A DNA stretch of 64,000 nucleotides from Corynebacterium deserti GIMN1.010 (GCF_001277995.1 NZ_CP009220.1:992001-1056000), one strand, 5' to 3'; positions 1 through 9,140 are shown, counted from the stretch's first letter. Notes: a model not told the origin generated them from the sequence alone. Program-made: numbers and translations.

Positions 1-744
1 GGTGACATTCTCAACCCAGCGATGGACAAGCCTGGGGTGTTGGACAATATTTCCACCATCCGCCAAGAGGAAATGGCTAAAGCCATGGAGATCCTCGGTA
101 CTGAGCATCGGTGGTTGGGCTATGTGGACTCCGGATTGCCTCAGGGGGATCCATTGCCACCGCTGCCAGAAGGCTGCTTTGCTTTAGAAGACTCTGAGAA
201 AGTCGCCCGTGATCTGGTTCAGGTGATCCGTGAGTTTCGTCCACACGCGATCATTACCTATGACGAAAACGGTGGATACCCACACCCAGACCACCTCAAA
301 GTTCATGAGGTCTCCATGCTGGCATGGGATAAGGCTGGCGACGCCGAATACGCACCTGAGCTAGGGGAGGCATGGGCGCCTCTGAAACTGTATTACACTC
401 ACGGCTTTATCCGTCAGCGTATGCAGATGTTCCACGACCTGCTTATCGAACAAGGTAAGCCCAGCCCATACACCCCGATGCTGGAACGCTGGCGTGCCAA
501 CCAAGCAGACATCATGGCTCGTGTGACCACGCAGGTTCCATGTGAGCGCTTTTTTGATAAGCGTGACGATGCCTTGCGTGCACACGCAACCCAGATTGAT
601 CCAGCGGGCGCTTTCTTTGGTACCCCAGTCGAGGTTCAGCGTCGTTTGTGGCCAACGGAAGAGTTTGAATTGGCCAAGACGCGCGTGAAAACGTCCATTC
701 CGGAGGATGACTTGTTTGCCGGAATTACTCCCGATGCAGAATAA
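1..744 (+). CDS. mca: Mycothiol S-conjugate amidase Mca (5' end outside window)
   Basis: Mca cleaves mycothiol S-conjugates to a mercapturic acid, which is exported, and GlcN-Ins, which is recycled; it acts in the cytosol on electrophiles and antibiotics. The frame is open from base 1 (GDILNPAMD...), so the gene enters the window already started and the ATG at 22 is internal. The metal-binding motif HPDH is seen in DENGGYPHPDHLKVHE around 265-305, as in the LmbE/PIG-L deacetylase fold. The paralogue MshB shares this fold; the C-terminal half and length fit Mca better. The stop is followed 39 bases later by a small membrane-protein gene on the same strand. Confidence 0.9.
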   Translation, partial: GDILNPAMDKPGVLDNISTIRQEEMAKAMEILGTEHRWLGYVDSGLPQGDPLPPLPEGCFALEDSEKVARDLVQVIREFRPHAIITYDENGGYPHPDHLKVHEVSMLAWDKAGDAEYAPELGEAWAPLKLYYTHGFIRQRMQMFHDLLIEQGKPSPYTPMLERWRANQADIMARVTTQVPCERFFDKRDDALRAHATQIDPAGAFFGTPVEVQRRLWPTEEFELAKTRVKTSIPEDDLFAGITPDAE

Positions 745-783
745 TGCTTTATAACCACATCCTTTAGGAAGGACCTTTTCGGC

Positions 784-1101
784 GTGATTGACCTCAGCCC
801 TGTGATTACAACAGTCGCCGGCGCATACAATGAGACCACCTTTTTCTTAGCTCAGCAGCAGGAAGGCGGACCACTTGGCCCAGAATTTGGAAAGGCATCG
901 CCGGTTGGTTTGTTGATCATCGTCGCGCTGCTGGTCGCGATTTTAACCTTGGGGTGGATGTTCCATCGTCGCTGGTCACGGATGAATCGTCGCCGTATTT
1001 TCGCAGAGCGTCACGGCTTGGATCCCTTCGATATTGAGGGCGTGCGTAAAGCGATGGCTGAGGCGGGCTTGAATGAAAAGAACAAAAAGGACTTCCTTTA
1101 A
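784..1101 (+). CDS. Small single-pass membrane protein, unknown function
   Basis: A 105-residue protein with a GTG start preceded by TAGGAAGGA at 765-773. A hydrophobic segment at about residues 41-58 (PVGLLIIVALLVAILTLGW) is followed by a very basic stretch (HRRWSRMNRRR), so the C-terminal half is probably cytosolic. The tail is charged and ends in KKDFL. It lies close behind mca on the same strand and may be co-transcribed with it; such a small gene next to mca is usual in Corynebacterium and Mycobacterium. No enzymatic motif is visible and I do not assign a function. Confidence 0.7.
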   Translation: MIDLSPVITTVAGAYNETTFFLAQQQEGGPLGPEFGKASPVGLLIIVALLVAILTLGWMFHRRWSRMNRRRIFAERHGLDPFDIEGVRKAMAEAGLNEKNKKDFL

Positions 1102-1128
1102 ATCAAAACTGTGTTAAAGTCTTTGGTT

Positions 1129-1206
1129 ATGTTCGCAGCACGATTTTATTTTATGACCGGCTCCGGGGTCTTCCCGCGCACGCTGGCCATTAATTGTGCC
1201 ATCTAA
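1129..1206 (+). CDS. aroR: AroR leader peptide of the aroF attenuator
   Basis: A 25-codon reading frame (MFAARFYFMTGSG...) runs from ATG 1129 to TAA 1204-1206, upstream of aroF. It carries Phe-Tyr-Phe in succession (codons 6-8), the expected sensor for Phe and Tyr shortage. It is followed at once by an intrinsic terminator and then by the DAHP synthase gene. A ribosome-mediated attenuator called aroR has been reported before aroF in C. glutamicum, and this matches its design: ribosomes stalling at the aromatic codons would prevent the terminator from forming. Confidence 0.85.
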   Translation: MFAARFYFMTGSGVFPRTLAINCAI

Positions 1207-1225
1207 ACGCGAACAAGATCCGGAG
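1161..1225 (+). promoter_or_regulatory. Candidate antiterminator pairing in the aroF leader
   Basis: CTCCGG at 1161-1166, inside the leader peptide reading frame, can pair with CCGGAG at 1220-1225 just before the terminator stem. The first segment can also close a local hairpin (GACC 1154-1157 with GGTC 1167-1170). These mutually exclusive pairings are what an attenuator needs. The pairing is read by eye; no folding energy was computed. Confidence 0.5.
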
Positions 1226-1228
1226 TCG

Positions 1229-1269
1229 AGCAGCACCTCCCCGCAAGGGTAGAGGGGCTGCTTTTTTGT
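1229..1269 (+). terminator. Attenuator terminator before aroF
   Basis: AGCAGCACCTC (1229-1239) pairs with GAGGGGCTGCT (1252-1262) with a single mismatch, followed by a T run (CTTTTTTG) at 1261-1268. It lies between the leader peptide and aroF on the same strand, so it ends transcription early when leader translation is not delayed. Confidence 0.85.
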
Positions 1270-1329
1270 TTCCTATTTTTCTCACTCACCAAAGACCAGC
1301 AAGATTTTGAAATTGAAAGGCCTCAAGCC

Positions 1330-2430
1330 ATGAGCTCCCCAGTATCACTAGAAAACGCGGCGTCGACAAGCAATAAGCGCGTGGTGGCATTCCACGAGTT
1401 GCCCAGCCCAGCAGACCTGATCGCGGCGAATCCACTGACGGCCACGCAGGCGACCAAGGTGGAAAAGGATCGTCAAGACATCGCCGACATCTTCGCAGGT
1501 GATGATGATCGCCTCGTCGTCGTTGTGGGGCCATGCTCGGTGCACGACCCTGAGGCTGCGATCGATTACGCAAACCGCTTGGCACCGTTGGCTAAGCGCC
1601 TGAACCAGGATCTGAAGATCGTCATGCGCGTCTACTTCGAAAAGCCTCGCACCACCGTGGGCTGGAAAGGCCTGATCAACGATCCGCACCTCAATGAAAC
1701 CTACGACATTCCAGAGGGGTTGCGCTTGGCGCGCAAAGTGCTTATCGACGTAGTCAACCTTGACCTTCCTGTGGGATGTGAATTCCTTGAGCCTTCCAGC
1801 CCTCAGTACTACGCAGATACTGTGGCCTGGGGAGCTATCGGCGCGCGCACCACGGAATCTCAGGTTCACCGTCAGCTGGCATCCGGTATGTCCATGCCAA
1901 TTGGTTTCAAAAACGGTACCGACGGAAACGTCCAGGTGGCGATTGATGCGGTGCAGGCTGCGCAGAACCCTCACTTCTTCTTCGGAACCTCTGATGACGG
2001 AGCAATCAGCGTCGTAGAGACCGCAGGTAACAGCAATTCCCACATCATTTTGCGCGGCGGTACCTCCGGCCCGAATCATGATCCCGCTTCGGTGGAGGCC
2101 GCCGTCGACAAGCTTGGTGAAGGCGCTCGCCTCATGATCGATGCCTCCCACGCAAACTCCGGCAAGGATCACGTCCGTCAGGTCGGTGTTGTGCGCGAAA
2201 TCGCTGAGCAGATTGCCGCTGGCAATGAGGCGATCGCTGGCATCATGATTGAGTCCTTCCTTGTTGCTGGTGCGCAAAGCCTGGATCCTGCGAAGCTGCG
2301 CATCAACGGTGGTGAAGGTTTGGTCTACGGCCAGTCCGTCACCGATAAGTGCATTGATATTGATACGACGGTAGATTTGCTGGCTGAGCTGGCGCAGGCG
2401 GTAAAGGAGCGTCGAGAAGCAACCCAGTAG
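1330..2430 (+). CDS. aroF: 3-deoxy-D-arabino-heptulosonate 7-phosphate synthase, class I
   Basis: This enzyme condenses phosphoenolpyruvate and erythrose 4-phosphate, the first step of the shikimate pathway. At 366 residues it has the usual length of the AroF/G/H class I family. Visible motifs are VGPCSVHDPEAA near residue 64, KPRTTVGWKGLINDP near residue 107 (PEP-binding region), GARTTESQVHR and ILRGGTSGPNHD. AroF of C. glutamicum is known to be the feedback-sensitive isoenzyme; a class II isoenzyme lies elsewhere. Expression is set by the AroR leader and terminator just upstream. The ATG at 1330 is preceded by GAAAGG. The next gene starts 23 bases downstream, so the two may share a transcript. 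Confidence 0.95.
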   Translation: MSSPVSLENAASTSNKRVVAFHELPSPADLIAANPLTATQATKVEKDRQDIADIFAGDDDRLVVVVGPCSVHDPEAAIDYANRLAPLAKRLNQDLKIVMRVYFEKPRTTVGWKGLINDPHLNETYDIPEGLRLARKVLIDVVNLDLPVGCEFLEPSSPQYYADTVAWGAIGARTTESQVHRQLASGMSMPIGFKNGTDGNVQVAIDAVQAAQNPHFFFGTSDDGAISVVETAGNSNSHIILRGGTSGPNHDPASVEAAVDKLGEGARLMIDASHANSGKDHVRQVGVVREIAEQIAAGNEAIAGIMIESFLVAGAQSLDPAKLRINGGEGLVYGQSVTDKCIDIDTTVDLLAELAQAVKERREATQ

Positions 2431-2453
2431 TTTGGGGCGCTAGACTGTTAAAT

Positions 2454-3224
2454 GTGTTAAACCTGCCCCGACTGTTGTACCCGGTTTATGAGCGCCGTCT
2501 CCTCAAAGAACTTGACGGCGCCAAACAGCCCGGTCACGTTGCCATCATGTGTGACGGCAACCGACGGTGGGCAAGGGAAGCAGGATTTACCGATGTCAGC
2601 CATGGCCACCGCGTTGGCGCCAAGAAGATCGGTGAAATGGTCAGGTGGTGCGATGATGTCGACGTCAACCTGGTGACGGTGTATTTGCTGTCAATGGAAA
2701 ACTTGGGGCGCTCCTCAGAGGAACTCCAATTGTTGTTCGACATCATCGCCGACGTAGCTGATGAGCTCGCGCGACCTGAAACCAACTGCCGCGTGCGTTT
2801 GGTTGGACACCTCGATCTTCTACCGGACCACGTGGCCGCGCGCCTGCGATCTGCTGAAGAAGCGACGGTGAAAAATACTGGCATCACCGTGAACATGGCG
2901 GTGGGCTACGGCGGACGCCAAGAAATTGTGGACGCTGTACAAAAGCTTCTGAACTGTGGCAAAGAAGCTAATCTATCCACCGACGAACTGATTGAATCAG
3001 TCACTGTGGAAGCAATCTCCACGCACCTGTACACGTCAGGCCAGCCTGATCCTGACCTGGTGATTCGTACCTCCGGTGAACAACGCCTGTCAGGATTTAT
3101 GCTGTGGCAGTCGGCCTACTCTGAGATTTGGTTCACCGATACCTACTGGCCTGCGTTTAGGCGTATAGATTTTCTACGTGCATTGCGGGATTATTCTCAC
3201 CGCAGCAGGCGATTTGGAAAATAA
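2454..3224 (+). CDS. uppS1: Short-chain Z-prenyl diphosphate synthase (Z-FPP synthase type)
   Basis: A cis-prenyltransferase of 256 residues that elongates allylic diphosphates with isopentenyl diphosphate toward decaprenyl phosphate, the lipid carrier for mycolyl-arabinogalactan and peptidoglycan. The pyrophosphate-binding motif CDGNRRWA near residue 33 and the C-terminal DLVIRTSGEQRLSGF block identify the UPP synthase family. The motif LSMENLGR replaces the more common LSTENW.R, as in M. tuberculosis Rv1086, which makes Z-farnesyl diphosphate; YTSGQPDPDL also matches that protein as I recall it. The start is GTG 2454; an ATG at 2452 is out of frame. Gene databases often label it uppS1. Confidence 0.85.
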   Translation: MLNLPRLLYPVYERRLLKELDGAKQPGHVAIMCDGNRRWAREAGFTDVSHGHRVGAKKIGEMVRWCDDVDVNLVTVYLLSMENLGRSSEELQLLFDIIADVADELARPETNCRVRLVGHLDLLPDHVAARLRSAEEATVKNTGITVNMAVGYGGRQEIVDAVQKLLNCGKEANLSTDELIESVTVEAISTHLYTSGQPDPDLVIRTSGEQRLSGFMLWQSAYSEIWFTDTYWPAFRRIDFLRALRDYSHRSRRFGK

Positions 3225-3230
3225 CTCCTA

Positions 3231-3250
3231 AGGCACCGATAGGCACCGAT
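3231..3250 (+). repeat. Perfect tandem 10-mer between uppS1 and the flavodoxin-like gene
   Basis: AGGCACCGAT occurs twice head to tail (3231-3240 and 3241-3250), just upstream of the ribosome binding site (AAAGAGAG) of the next gene. It may be a simple slippage duplication in the leader; a regulatory role is not shown. Confidence 0.6.
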
Positions 3251-3264
3251 AGAAAAGAGAGAAC

Positions 3265-3804
3265 ATGTCCGGGTTTATTGTTGCTTTTGAATCCACCTAT
3301 GGATCAACCAAGCAATACGCCGATGACCTTGCAACCCGATTGGGTACGACCGCTGTCGATTTTGAACAGGCACGAACGGACCTTCAGGCACAGCCAGGGG
3401 CAATACTCGTGGTGTTAAGCCCTGTGCATGGTCCCTCACTGCCAGGTGCGAAGTTCATCACTGATCTCTCTAGCTCGGAATTGGACGGCCACCGCGTGGC
3501 ACTGTGTACCGTGGGCATGACCTTGGACGACGCGGTGATAAAGAAGGATGGTGCAGCCAAGGCGCTTGGTGGCAAAGCCAAGAACGTCACGCGTTTTTAC
3601 CTTCCAGGCCGGCTGAACTATTCAGAGCTGTCGAACACTCACCGCGCGACCATGTGGACTGTGGTGAACATGCTCAAGGCTAAGCCGATGAAAAACGACA
3701 ACGACAAAATGATGATCGACACCTTTGATACCGATGTCGATCGCGTGGATCTCAGCCGACTAGACGAAGTCGAACAGTGGGCGAGGAACTCAACAGCCGG
3801 CTAG
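3265..3804 (+). CDS. Flavodoxin-like protein
   Basis: A 179-residue protein with a flavodoxin fold: the N-terminal [13 protein letters not shown] segment matches the phosphate-binding loop of flavodoxins (S/T-x-T-G-x-T type), followed by alternating hydrophobic strands ([22 protein letters not shown]). The length and loop resemble HemG-type flavodoxin-domain proteins. The substrate is unknown; an electron-transfer or protoporphyrinogen-oxidase-like role is possible but not shown. It converges with coaA and the two stop codons share the palindrome CTAG at 3801-3804. Confidence 0.7.
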   Translation: MSGFIVAFESTYGSTKQYADDLATRLGTTAVDFEQARTDLQAQPGAILVVLSPVHGPSLPGAKFITDLSSSELDGHRVALCTVGMTLDDAVIKKDGAAKALGGKAKNVTRFYLPGRLNYSELSNTHRATMWTVVNMLKAKPMKNDNDKMMIDTFDTDVDRVDLSRLDEVEQWARNSTAG

Positions 3805-4859
3805 ATTTTCCTCATCCGTACCCGCTCCACCAGGTGATCGCTGCCTTTCTTAAGCACCAAGGAGGCACGAACTCTGGTGGGCAAAATGTTTTCGACCAAG
3901 TTGGGCAGGTTAATGGACTGCCACAACTCACGGGCAACAGCTGATGCTTTGTCGTCGGTCATGTCGGCGTAGTGGGAGAAGTGCGCGCCAGGGCGTCGGA
4001 AAGCAGTGTGCCGAAGCTGCAGGAAACGGTCAATGTACCACTTCTCTATATCCTCCGTACGCGCGTCCACGTAGACACTGAAATCAAACAGGTCACTAAC
4101 CATCAACGTTGGGCCAGTCTGCAAGACATTGAGGCCCTCGACGATCAAAATGTCAGGCTGGCGCACAGTAATAAACTCGCCAGGTACGCGGTCATACGCA
4201 GTGTGTGAGTAAACAGGTGCGTTTACCTCGTGTTTTCCAGACTTCACATCGGTGACAAACCGCAGCAACGCACGCTGGTCGTAGCTTTCGGGAAAACCTT
4301 TACGCAACATCAGCCCGCGGCGGGTGAGCTCAGCACCGGGGTAGAGGAATCCATCAGTGGTGACCAGATCAACGCGAGGGTGGGAACTCCAGCGTTGCAA
4401 CAGCACCTGAAGCAGACGAGCAGTGGTCGATTTTCCTACAGCAACCGACCCTGCCACGCCGATGACAAAAGGAACCTCCGTTGCAGGAAGCGATGACGCG
4501 GATGAGGTACCCAAGAAGGTTTCAGTCGCCGCAGTCAGTTGTTGGCGTGCAGACACCTGCAGGTGAATCAAACGGGACAAAGGCAGGTAAACTTCAGCGA
4601 CCTCTTCGAGGTCAATGTTTTCACCGATGCCGCGCAGCTCAACGACTTCTTTCTCTGTCAGCACCTGAGGCATGGATTTTCGAAGCTCACGCCATTGGGG
4701 GCGGTCAAAATCCAGGTAAGGGCTGAAGTCAGGAGTGCGCGACGCACTTTTGAGAGCCGGCGACAAGCGTGGGGAGACACGCGGTGAGATACTCGAGGTG
4801 ACACTCTGGGAAGCCTCGGGCATCTCGTCGGTCGACGCTGCAGGTGGTTGATCTGCCAT
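3801..4859 (-). CDS. coaA: Type I pantothenate kinase
   Basis: CoaA phosphorylates pantothenate with ATP, the first and controlling step of CoA synthesis in the cytosol. The Walker A motif [15 protein letters not shown] lies about 140 residues in, and [16 protein letters not shown] and the C-terminal [19 protein letters not shown] are typical of the bacterial type I enzyme. I chose the ATG at 4859 (MADQPPAAS...); a GTG five codons upstream is possible. Compared with E. coli CoaA there is an extra N-terminal tail rich in Ser and Pro ([10 protein letters not shown]), which looks disordered. An even later start near the conserved core cannot be excluded. Confidence 0.92.
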   Translation of the reverse strand: MADQPPAASTDEMPEASQSVTSSISPRVSPRLSPALKSASRTPDFSPYLDFDRPQWRELRKSMPQVLTEKEVVELRGIGENIDLEEVAEVYLPLSRLIHLQVSARQQLTAATETFLGTSSASSLPATEVPFVIGVAGSVAVGKSTTARLLQVLLQRWSSHPRVDLVTTDGFLYPGAELTRRGLMLRKGFPESYDQRALLRFVTDVKSGKHEVNAPVYSHTAYDRVPGEFITVRQPDILIVEGLNVLQTGPTLMVSDLFDFSVYVDARTEDIEKWYIDRFLQLRHTAFRRPGAHFSHYADMTDDKASAVARELWQSINLPNLVENILPTRVRASLVLKKGSDHLVERVRMRKI

Positions 4860-4894
4860 GTGTCCATTGTGCACGGTTGTAAATCACAAAGTGT

Positions 4895-5036
4895 GATGGG
4901 GGTTAAATTCTTTGCCCAAATACCGTCTTCATACCGCAGCACTAGTTAAATTCCTCGTGCAAAGTGCATGGGTATAGGCAAAAACGGACATAAGCAAACC
5001 CCCAATGGACAAAGAGATAAACAAAGATGGGGGTTA
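4895..5036. promoter_or_regulatory. Repeated G-tract motif in the coaA-glyA intergenic region
   Basis: The 11-mer GATGGGGGTTA occurs at 4895-4905 and again at 5026-5036. The inverted copy AACCCCCA (4997-5004) forms a perfect 8-base inverted repeat with TGGGGGTT (5028-5035). Short G4-6/C4-6 tracts flanked by A or T are the known recognition type of the C. glutamicum regulator RamA, so RamA control of glyA or coaA is one possible reading; this is inference only. Confidence 0.4.
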
Positions 5037-5066
5037 GGGCACTTTTCTATTACGGTATCGGCGGTC

Positions 5067-5113
5067 TATGCTAGTTGGCGTACCTGTCCCGCGAGTGAGG
5101 TCTTACGCGCGGG
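5067..5113 (+). promoter_or_regulatory. Putative glyA -10 box and leader hairpin
   Basis: TATGCT at 5067-5072 fits a corynebacterial -10 element. Downstream, CCCGCG (5088-5093) pairs with CGCGGG (5108-5113) to give a small GC-rich hairpin in the untranslated leader. The -35 region is not recognisable. The leader from the presumed start to the ATG would be about 65 bases. Confidence 0.4.
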
Positions 5114-5142
5114 ATTCGTCTTGTGAAAGGTTAGCTGACCTG

Positions 5143-6447
5143 ATGACCGATGCCCACCAAGCGGACGATGTCCGTTACCAGCCACTGAGCGAGCTTGATC
5201 CGGAGGTGGCTGCGGCCATCGCTGGGGAACTTGCCCGCCAACGCGACACCCTTGAGATGATTGCGTCTGAGAACTTCGTTCCCCGTTCTGTTTTGCAGGC
5301 ACAGGGTTCCGTTCTGACCAACAAATACGCCGAGGGTTACCCAGGCCGCCGTTACTACGGCGGTTGCGAACAAGTAGACATTATTGAGGATCTCGCACGT
5401 GATCGTGCGAAGGCCCTATTCAATGCTGAGTTTGCCAATGTTCAGCCACACTCCGGAGCACAGGCTAACGCTGCTGTTCTGATGACCCTGGCTGAGCCAG
5501 GTGACAAGATCATGGGCCTGTCGTTGGCCCACGGTGGTCACCTCACTCACGGCATGAAGCTCAACTTCTCCGGAAAGCTGTATGAAGTTGTTGCTTATGG
5601 TGTTGACCCTGAGACCATGCGTGTTGACATGGATCAGGTTCGTGAGCTTGCTCTGAAGGAGCAGCCAAAGGTAATTATCGCTGGTTGGTCTGCGTACCCA
5701 CGCCACCTCGACTTCGAGGCGTTCCAGTCCATCGCTGCTGAAGTTGGCGCAAAGCTGTGGGTCGATATGGCTCACTTCGCCGGTCTGGTTGCAGCTGGCC
5801 TGCACCCAAGCCCAGTGCCTTACGCAGATGTTGTGTCCTCCACTGTCCACAAGACTTTGGGCGGCCCTCGTTCCGGTATCATCCTGGCCAAGCAGGAGTA
5901 CGCAAAGAAGCTGAACTCTTCTGTATTCCCAGGTCAGCAGGGTGGCCCTTTGATGCATGCTGTTGCTGCAAAGGCTACCTCGCTGAAGATCGCCGGCACC
6001 GAGCAGTTCCGTGAGCGCCAGGAGCGCACCCTGGAGGGTGCTCGCATTTTGGCTGAGCGCCTGACCGCGTCTGACGCTAAGGCTGCAGGCATTGACGTTT
6101 TGACCGGTGGCACCGACGTGCATCTGGTTCTTGCTGATCTGCGCAACTCTGAGATGGACGGCCAGCAGGCTGAAGATCTGCTGCATGAGGTTGGTATCAC
6201 CGTTAACCGTAACGCAGTGCCTTTCGATCCTCGTCCACCAATGGTGACCTCCGGTTTGCGTATCGGTACCCCAGCTCTGGCTACCCGTGGCTTCGACGCT
6301 GCTGCGTTCACCGAGGTTGCGGACATCATTGGCACCGCGCTGGCTAACGGCAAGTCCGCTGACGTTGAGGCGCTGCGTGGCCGCGTCGCAAAGCTTGCTG
6401 CAAACTACCCACTCTACGACGGTCTGGAAAGCTGGAACATCGTTTAA
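5143..6447 (+). CDS. glyA: Serine hydroxymethyltransferase
   Basis: GlyA converts serine and tetrahydrofolate to glycine and 5,10-methylene-THF, the main one-carbon source, with pyridoxal phosphate. The PLP lysine sits in [15 protein letters not shown] (bases about 5835-5880); LEMIASENF near the N-terminus and [12 protein letters not shown] are family signatures. I start at ATG 5143, giving 434 residues; the frame is open further upstream but that part ([10 protein letters not shown]...) has no family resemblance, and GAAAGG lies at 5124-5129. The folate gene pabAB follows 70 bases later on the same strand, a sensible metabolic neighbour. Confidence 0.95.
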   Translation: MTDAHQADDVRYQPLSELDPEVAAAIAGELARQRDTLEMIASENFVPRSVLQAQGSVLTNKYAEGYPGRRYYGGCEQVDIIEDLARDRAKALFNAEFANVQPHSGAQANAAVLMTLAEPGDKIMGLSLAHGGHLTHGMKLNFSGKLYEVVAYGVDPETMRVDMDQVRELALKEQPKVIIAGWSAYPRHLDFEAFQSIAAEVGAKLWVDMAHFAGLVAAGLHPSPVPYADVVSSTVHKTLGGPRSGIILAKQEYAKKLNSSVFPGQQGGPLMHAVAAKATSLKIAGTEQFRERQERTLEGARILAERLTASDAKAAGIDVLTGGTDVHLVLADLRNSEMDGQQAEDLLHEVGITVNRNAVPFDPRPPMVTSGLRIGTPALATRGFDAAAFTEVADIIGTALANGKSADVEALRGRVAKLAANYPLYDGLESWNIV

Positions 6448-6460
6448 TAGTTTGCCCCTC

Positions 6461-6500
6461 GCTTAAGGCATCGCTGGCATGGTCTGGCGGTGCCTTTAGC
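6461..6500 (+). terminator. Hairpin between glyA and pabAB
   Basis: GCTTAAGGCATCGC (6461-6474) pairs with GCGGTGCCTTTAGC (6487-6500) with two mismatches. There is no clear T run behind it, so it may be a weak or factor-assisted terminator, or an mRNA-stabilising hairpin. It ends only 16 bases before the pabAB start. Confidence 0.5.
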
Positions 6501-6516
6501 TATGCTCAAGGATGAT

Positions 6517-8379
6517 ATGCGCGTTCTGCTGATTGATAATTACGACTCTTTCACCTTCAATTTGGCCACCTATGTGGAAGAAATTACTGGTCAGGCTCCC
6601 ACGGTGGTGCCCAATGACCAGCCCATTGACGAGACGCTTTTCGATGCCGTCATTCTGTCACCCGGCCCCGGCCACCCCGGAGTTGCGGCGGATTTTGGTA
6701 CCTGCGCGGGCATTATTGAACGCGCGCAGGTGCCCATCCTCGGCGTCTGCCTCGGCCACCAAGGCATTGCCGTGCACCACGGTGCAACCATTGAGCTAGC
6801 CCCCCGCCCCGTCCACGGCGAGGTGCACACCATTAAGCACACGGGTTCGGCGCAGTTTGCGGGCATTCCTGAGCTTTTCGACGCCGTCCGCTACCACTCG
6901 ATGGTCGCCACCAACCTGCCTGATTGCCTAGATGTCACCGCAACAACTTCCGATGGTCTGGTCATGGCGTTTCAGCACAAGACATTGCCGCAGTGGGGCG
7001 TGCAATTCCACCCGGAATCCATCGGTGGACAATTCGGGCATGAGATTCTTAGGAACTTCCTTAATTCAGCGCGCAAATTCAGGTGGACCATCTCTGAGCG
7101 CATCATTGACATCTCAGTTGATCCAGCAGCGGTCTTTGAAACCCTATTCGCTGATTCCGAGCATGCGTTTTGGCTTGATGACGCCACGGGAATCAGCTAT
7201 CTCGGTGACGCCAGCGGACCGCAGGCCAGGGTAGTAGCGCACAAAGTTGGCGACAGTGACTTCCTTGCGTGGCTTCGCGACGATCTCGCCGCCAACACCG
7301 TCGCGCCAGGTGCTGGTTTCCGCCTGGGATGGGTGGGATACCTGGGCTATGAAATGAAAGCCGAATGCGGTTCGACACGTCACCACCGATCGGATTTGCC
7401 GGATGCCCATCTCATTTTCGCTGATCGAGCGATCGCGGTAGAGGCAACCCGTGTTCGACTTCTGGCGTTGGGCGATCAATCCTCGTGGTTAGACCACACT
7501 ACGTACGCTTTGGAGAATCTTCATACTCCACGGGAAGCCACGGTAGGGTCGGTTGACCTGCATGTTCGCGATTCCAAAGATGACTATTTGGCCAAAATCG
7601 CTCGTGCACAAGATTTGATCACACGGGGAGAGTCTTACGAAATCTGCCTGACCACCCAGCTTCATGGCACAACAGATTCCGATCCTTTCAGCGCGTACCT
7701 TGCCCTGCGTGCAGCCAACCCAACATCCTATGGTGCATTCTTGCGGTTCGGAGATGTTGCCATTTTGAGCAGTTCTCCCGAACGGTTTATCACTATTGAT
7801 TCTGCAGGCCATGTGCAGTCTAAACCGATCAAAGGTACTCGTCCGCGCGGTGCTACCTTACTGGAGGACGAGGCAATTATTAAGGAACTGCGCACCAACC
7901 CCAAAGACCGCGCAGAAAACCTCATGATCGTCGACCTCGTGCGCAACGATCTTGCCCGCGGCGCCACCCCCACAACAGTGAAAACGTCTAGGCTTTTCGA
8001 CGTCGAAACCTATGCCACCGTCCATCAACTTGTTAGTACCATCTCCGCTCATTTGGGGGAGTCTAACGCGATTGACTGCGTTCGAGCGGCCTTCCCAGGT
8101 GGATCCATGACCGGTGCCCCGAAGCTGCGCACGATGGAGATTATCGATGAGCTGGAATCCGCTCCTCGTGGTATTTATTCCGGCGGTTTGGGTTATTTCT
8201 CCCTCGATGGCTCCGTGGATTTATCGATGGTGATCCGCACCCTAGTCATGCGCAAAGGCCACATTGAATATGGTGTGGGCGGCGCAATCCTCGCGTTGTC
8301 GAATCCCGAAGAAGAATGGGAAGAAATCCGCGTCAAAACGAGGCCACTACTCAACCTTTTCGGTGTGGAGTTTCCATGA
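6517..8379 (+). CDS. pabAB: Bifunctional aminodeoxychorismate synthase PabAB
   Basis: This fusion makes 4-amino-4-deoxychorismate from chorismate and glutamine for folate. The N-terminal third is a class I glutamine amidotransferase: LLIDNYDSFTFNL at the start, the nucleophile Cys in GVCLGHQG and the His/Glu pair in QFHPES. The C-terminal two thirds is the PabB-type chorismate domain, with SSSPERF, KPIKGTRPRG, the DRAENLMIVDLVRNDL block and PGGSMTGAPK. The ATG at 6517 (MRVLLIDNYDS) gives 620 residues and has AAGGA at 6508-6512; two earlier in-frame starts add nine residues without homology. It overlaps pabC by ATGA. Confidence 0.95.
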   Translation: MRVLLIDNYDSFTFNLATYVEEITGQAPTVVPNDQPIDETLFDAVILSPGPGHPGVAADFGTCAGIIERAQVPILGVCLGHQGIAVHHGATIELAPRPVHGEVHTIKHTGSAQFAGIPELFDAVRYHSMVATNLPDCLDVTATTSDGLVMAFQHKTLPQWGVQFHPESIGGQFGHEILRNFLNSARKFRWTISERIIDISVDPAAVFETLFADSEHAFWLDDATGISYLGDASGPQARVVAHKVGDSDFLAWLRDDLAANTVAPGAGFRLGWVGYLGYEMKAECGSTRHHRSDLPDAHLIFADRAIAVEATRVRLLALGDQSSWLDHTTYALENLHTPREATVGSVDLHVRDSKDDYLAKIARAQDLITRGESYEICLTTQLHGTTDSDPFSAYLALRAANPTSYGAFLRFGDVAILSSSPERFITIDSAGHVQSKPIKGTRPRGATLLEDEAIIKELRTNPKDRAENLMIVDLVRNDLARGATPTTVKTSRLFDVETYATVHQLVSTISAHLGESNAIDCVRAAFPGGSMTGAPKLRTMEIIDELESAPRGIYSGGLGYFSLDGSVDLSMVIRTLVMRKGHIEYGVGGAILALSNPEEEWEEIRVKTRPLLNLFGVEFP

Positions 8380-9140
8380 CATCAATGACTTCCAGGACAT
8401 ATCACGGCCAGTGGGTATGGAAGGACAACACCTGGCACCGCCAGAAGCTGACCTCTGTGCCAAAAGTGGTGGATTCCTATCTTGTTCGCGATGGACGCGT
8501 CGTACGGCGGGATCTGCATGAAAAGCGCTTTGCAACAAGCGTGGGGGAGAGCCCGGTGGATGAGTTCCTCGCCGTGGCCCCTTCTGTTATTCCGGGCCTC
8601 GGGGATTTCTTCCCACGGATCGAATGGCATGGCGATGACATCTTCGCCGTCACACTTCGGCCAGCCCCACCTCTTCGGGAAACCACCTCGCTGTGGATCT
8701 CACCAGACCCAGATCCCCGACGCAACCCTGCGGTGAAAGGCCCAGACCTAGGCATGCTTGCGGGACTCAGAAACCGCGCCGTTGAAAGCGGATGTGATGA
8801 TGCCGTGCTCCTAAGTAAAGACGGAGTGATCCTTGAAGCAGCTAATGCTGCCGTGGTGTTTTGGAAAGACGACACCACAGTCATATTGCCTGCTCAGATG
8901 GTGTTACCCTCGGCGACAGTGGCCGCAACAATTCCCCTGTGGGAGGCTGCAGGCATCACGGTGGAAAAGGAAAATCTAACAACCTTTGATCTGCCAGCGT
9001 GGTGTGGCAGCGCATTGCATGGGTGGACTCCGGTGGTGGAGTGGGCCACAGGTGTAGGGAATAACACGCAAAAAATCCCAGCAGCTACGGCCCCATCGGT
9101 TAGCCGATGGAACGCTCAACTCTGGGATAGTGCGCGCTAG
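8376..9140 (+). CDS. pabC: Aminodeoxychorismate lyase (class IV PLP aminotransferase fold)
   Basis: PabC releases pyruvate from aminodeoxychorismate to give p-aminobenzoate. The start ATG 8376 overlaps the pabAB stop (ATGA), pointing to translational coupling with the enzyme that makes its substrate. The fold is recognisable from DSYLVRDGRVVRRDLHEKR near the N-terminus, AVKGPDLGMLAGLRNRAVE with the probable PLP lysine, and LLSKDGVILEAANAAVVFW, equivalent to the usual dGxvtEgsxxNlf. The sequence is rather diverged (AANAAV in place of the normal Asn-containing motif), so the assignment leans on position as well as sequence. Confidence 0.8.
   Translation: MTSMTSRTYHGQWVWKDNTWHRQKLTSVPKVVDSYLVRDGRVVRRDLHEKRFATSVGESPVDEFLAVAPSVIPGLGDFFPRIEWHGDDIFAVTLRPAPPLRETTSLWISPDPDPRRNPAVKGPDLGMLAGLRNRAVESGCDDAVLLSKDGVILEAANAAVVFWKDDTTVILPAQMVLPSATVAATIPLWEAAGITVEKENLTTFDLPAWCGSALHGWTPVVEWATGVGNNTQKIPAATAPSVSRWNAQLWDSAR

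Noticed and set aside
1348..2277. 309-codon minus-strand frame opposite aroF
   Set aside because: Shadow of the codon bias of aroF; no motif and no ribosome site.
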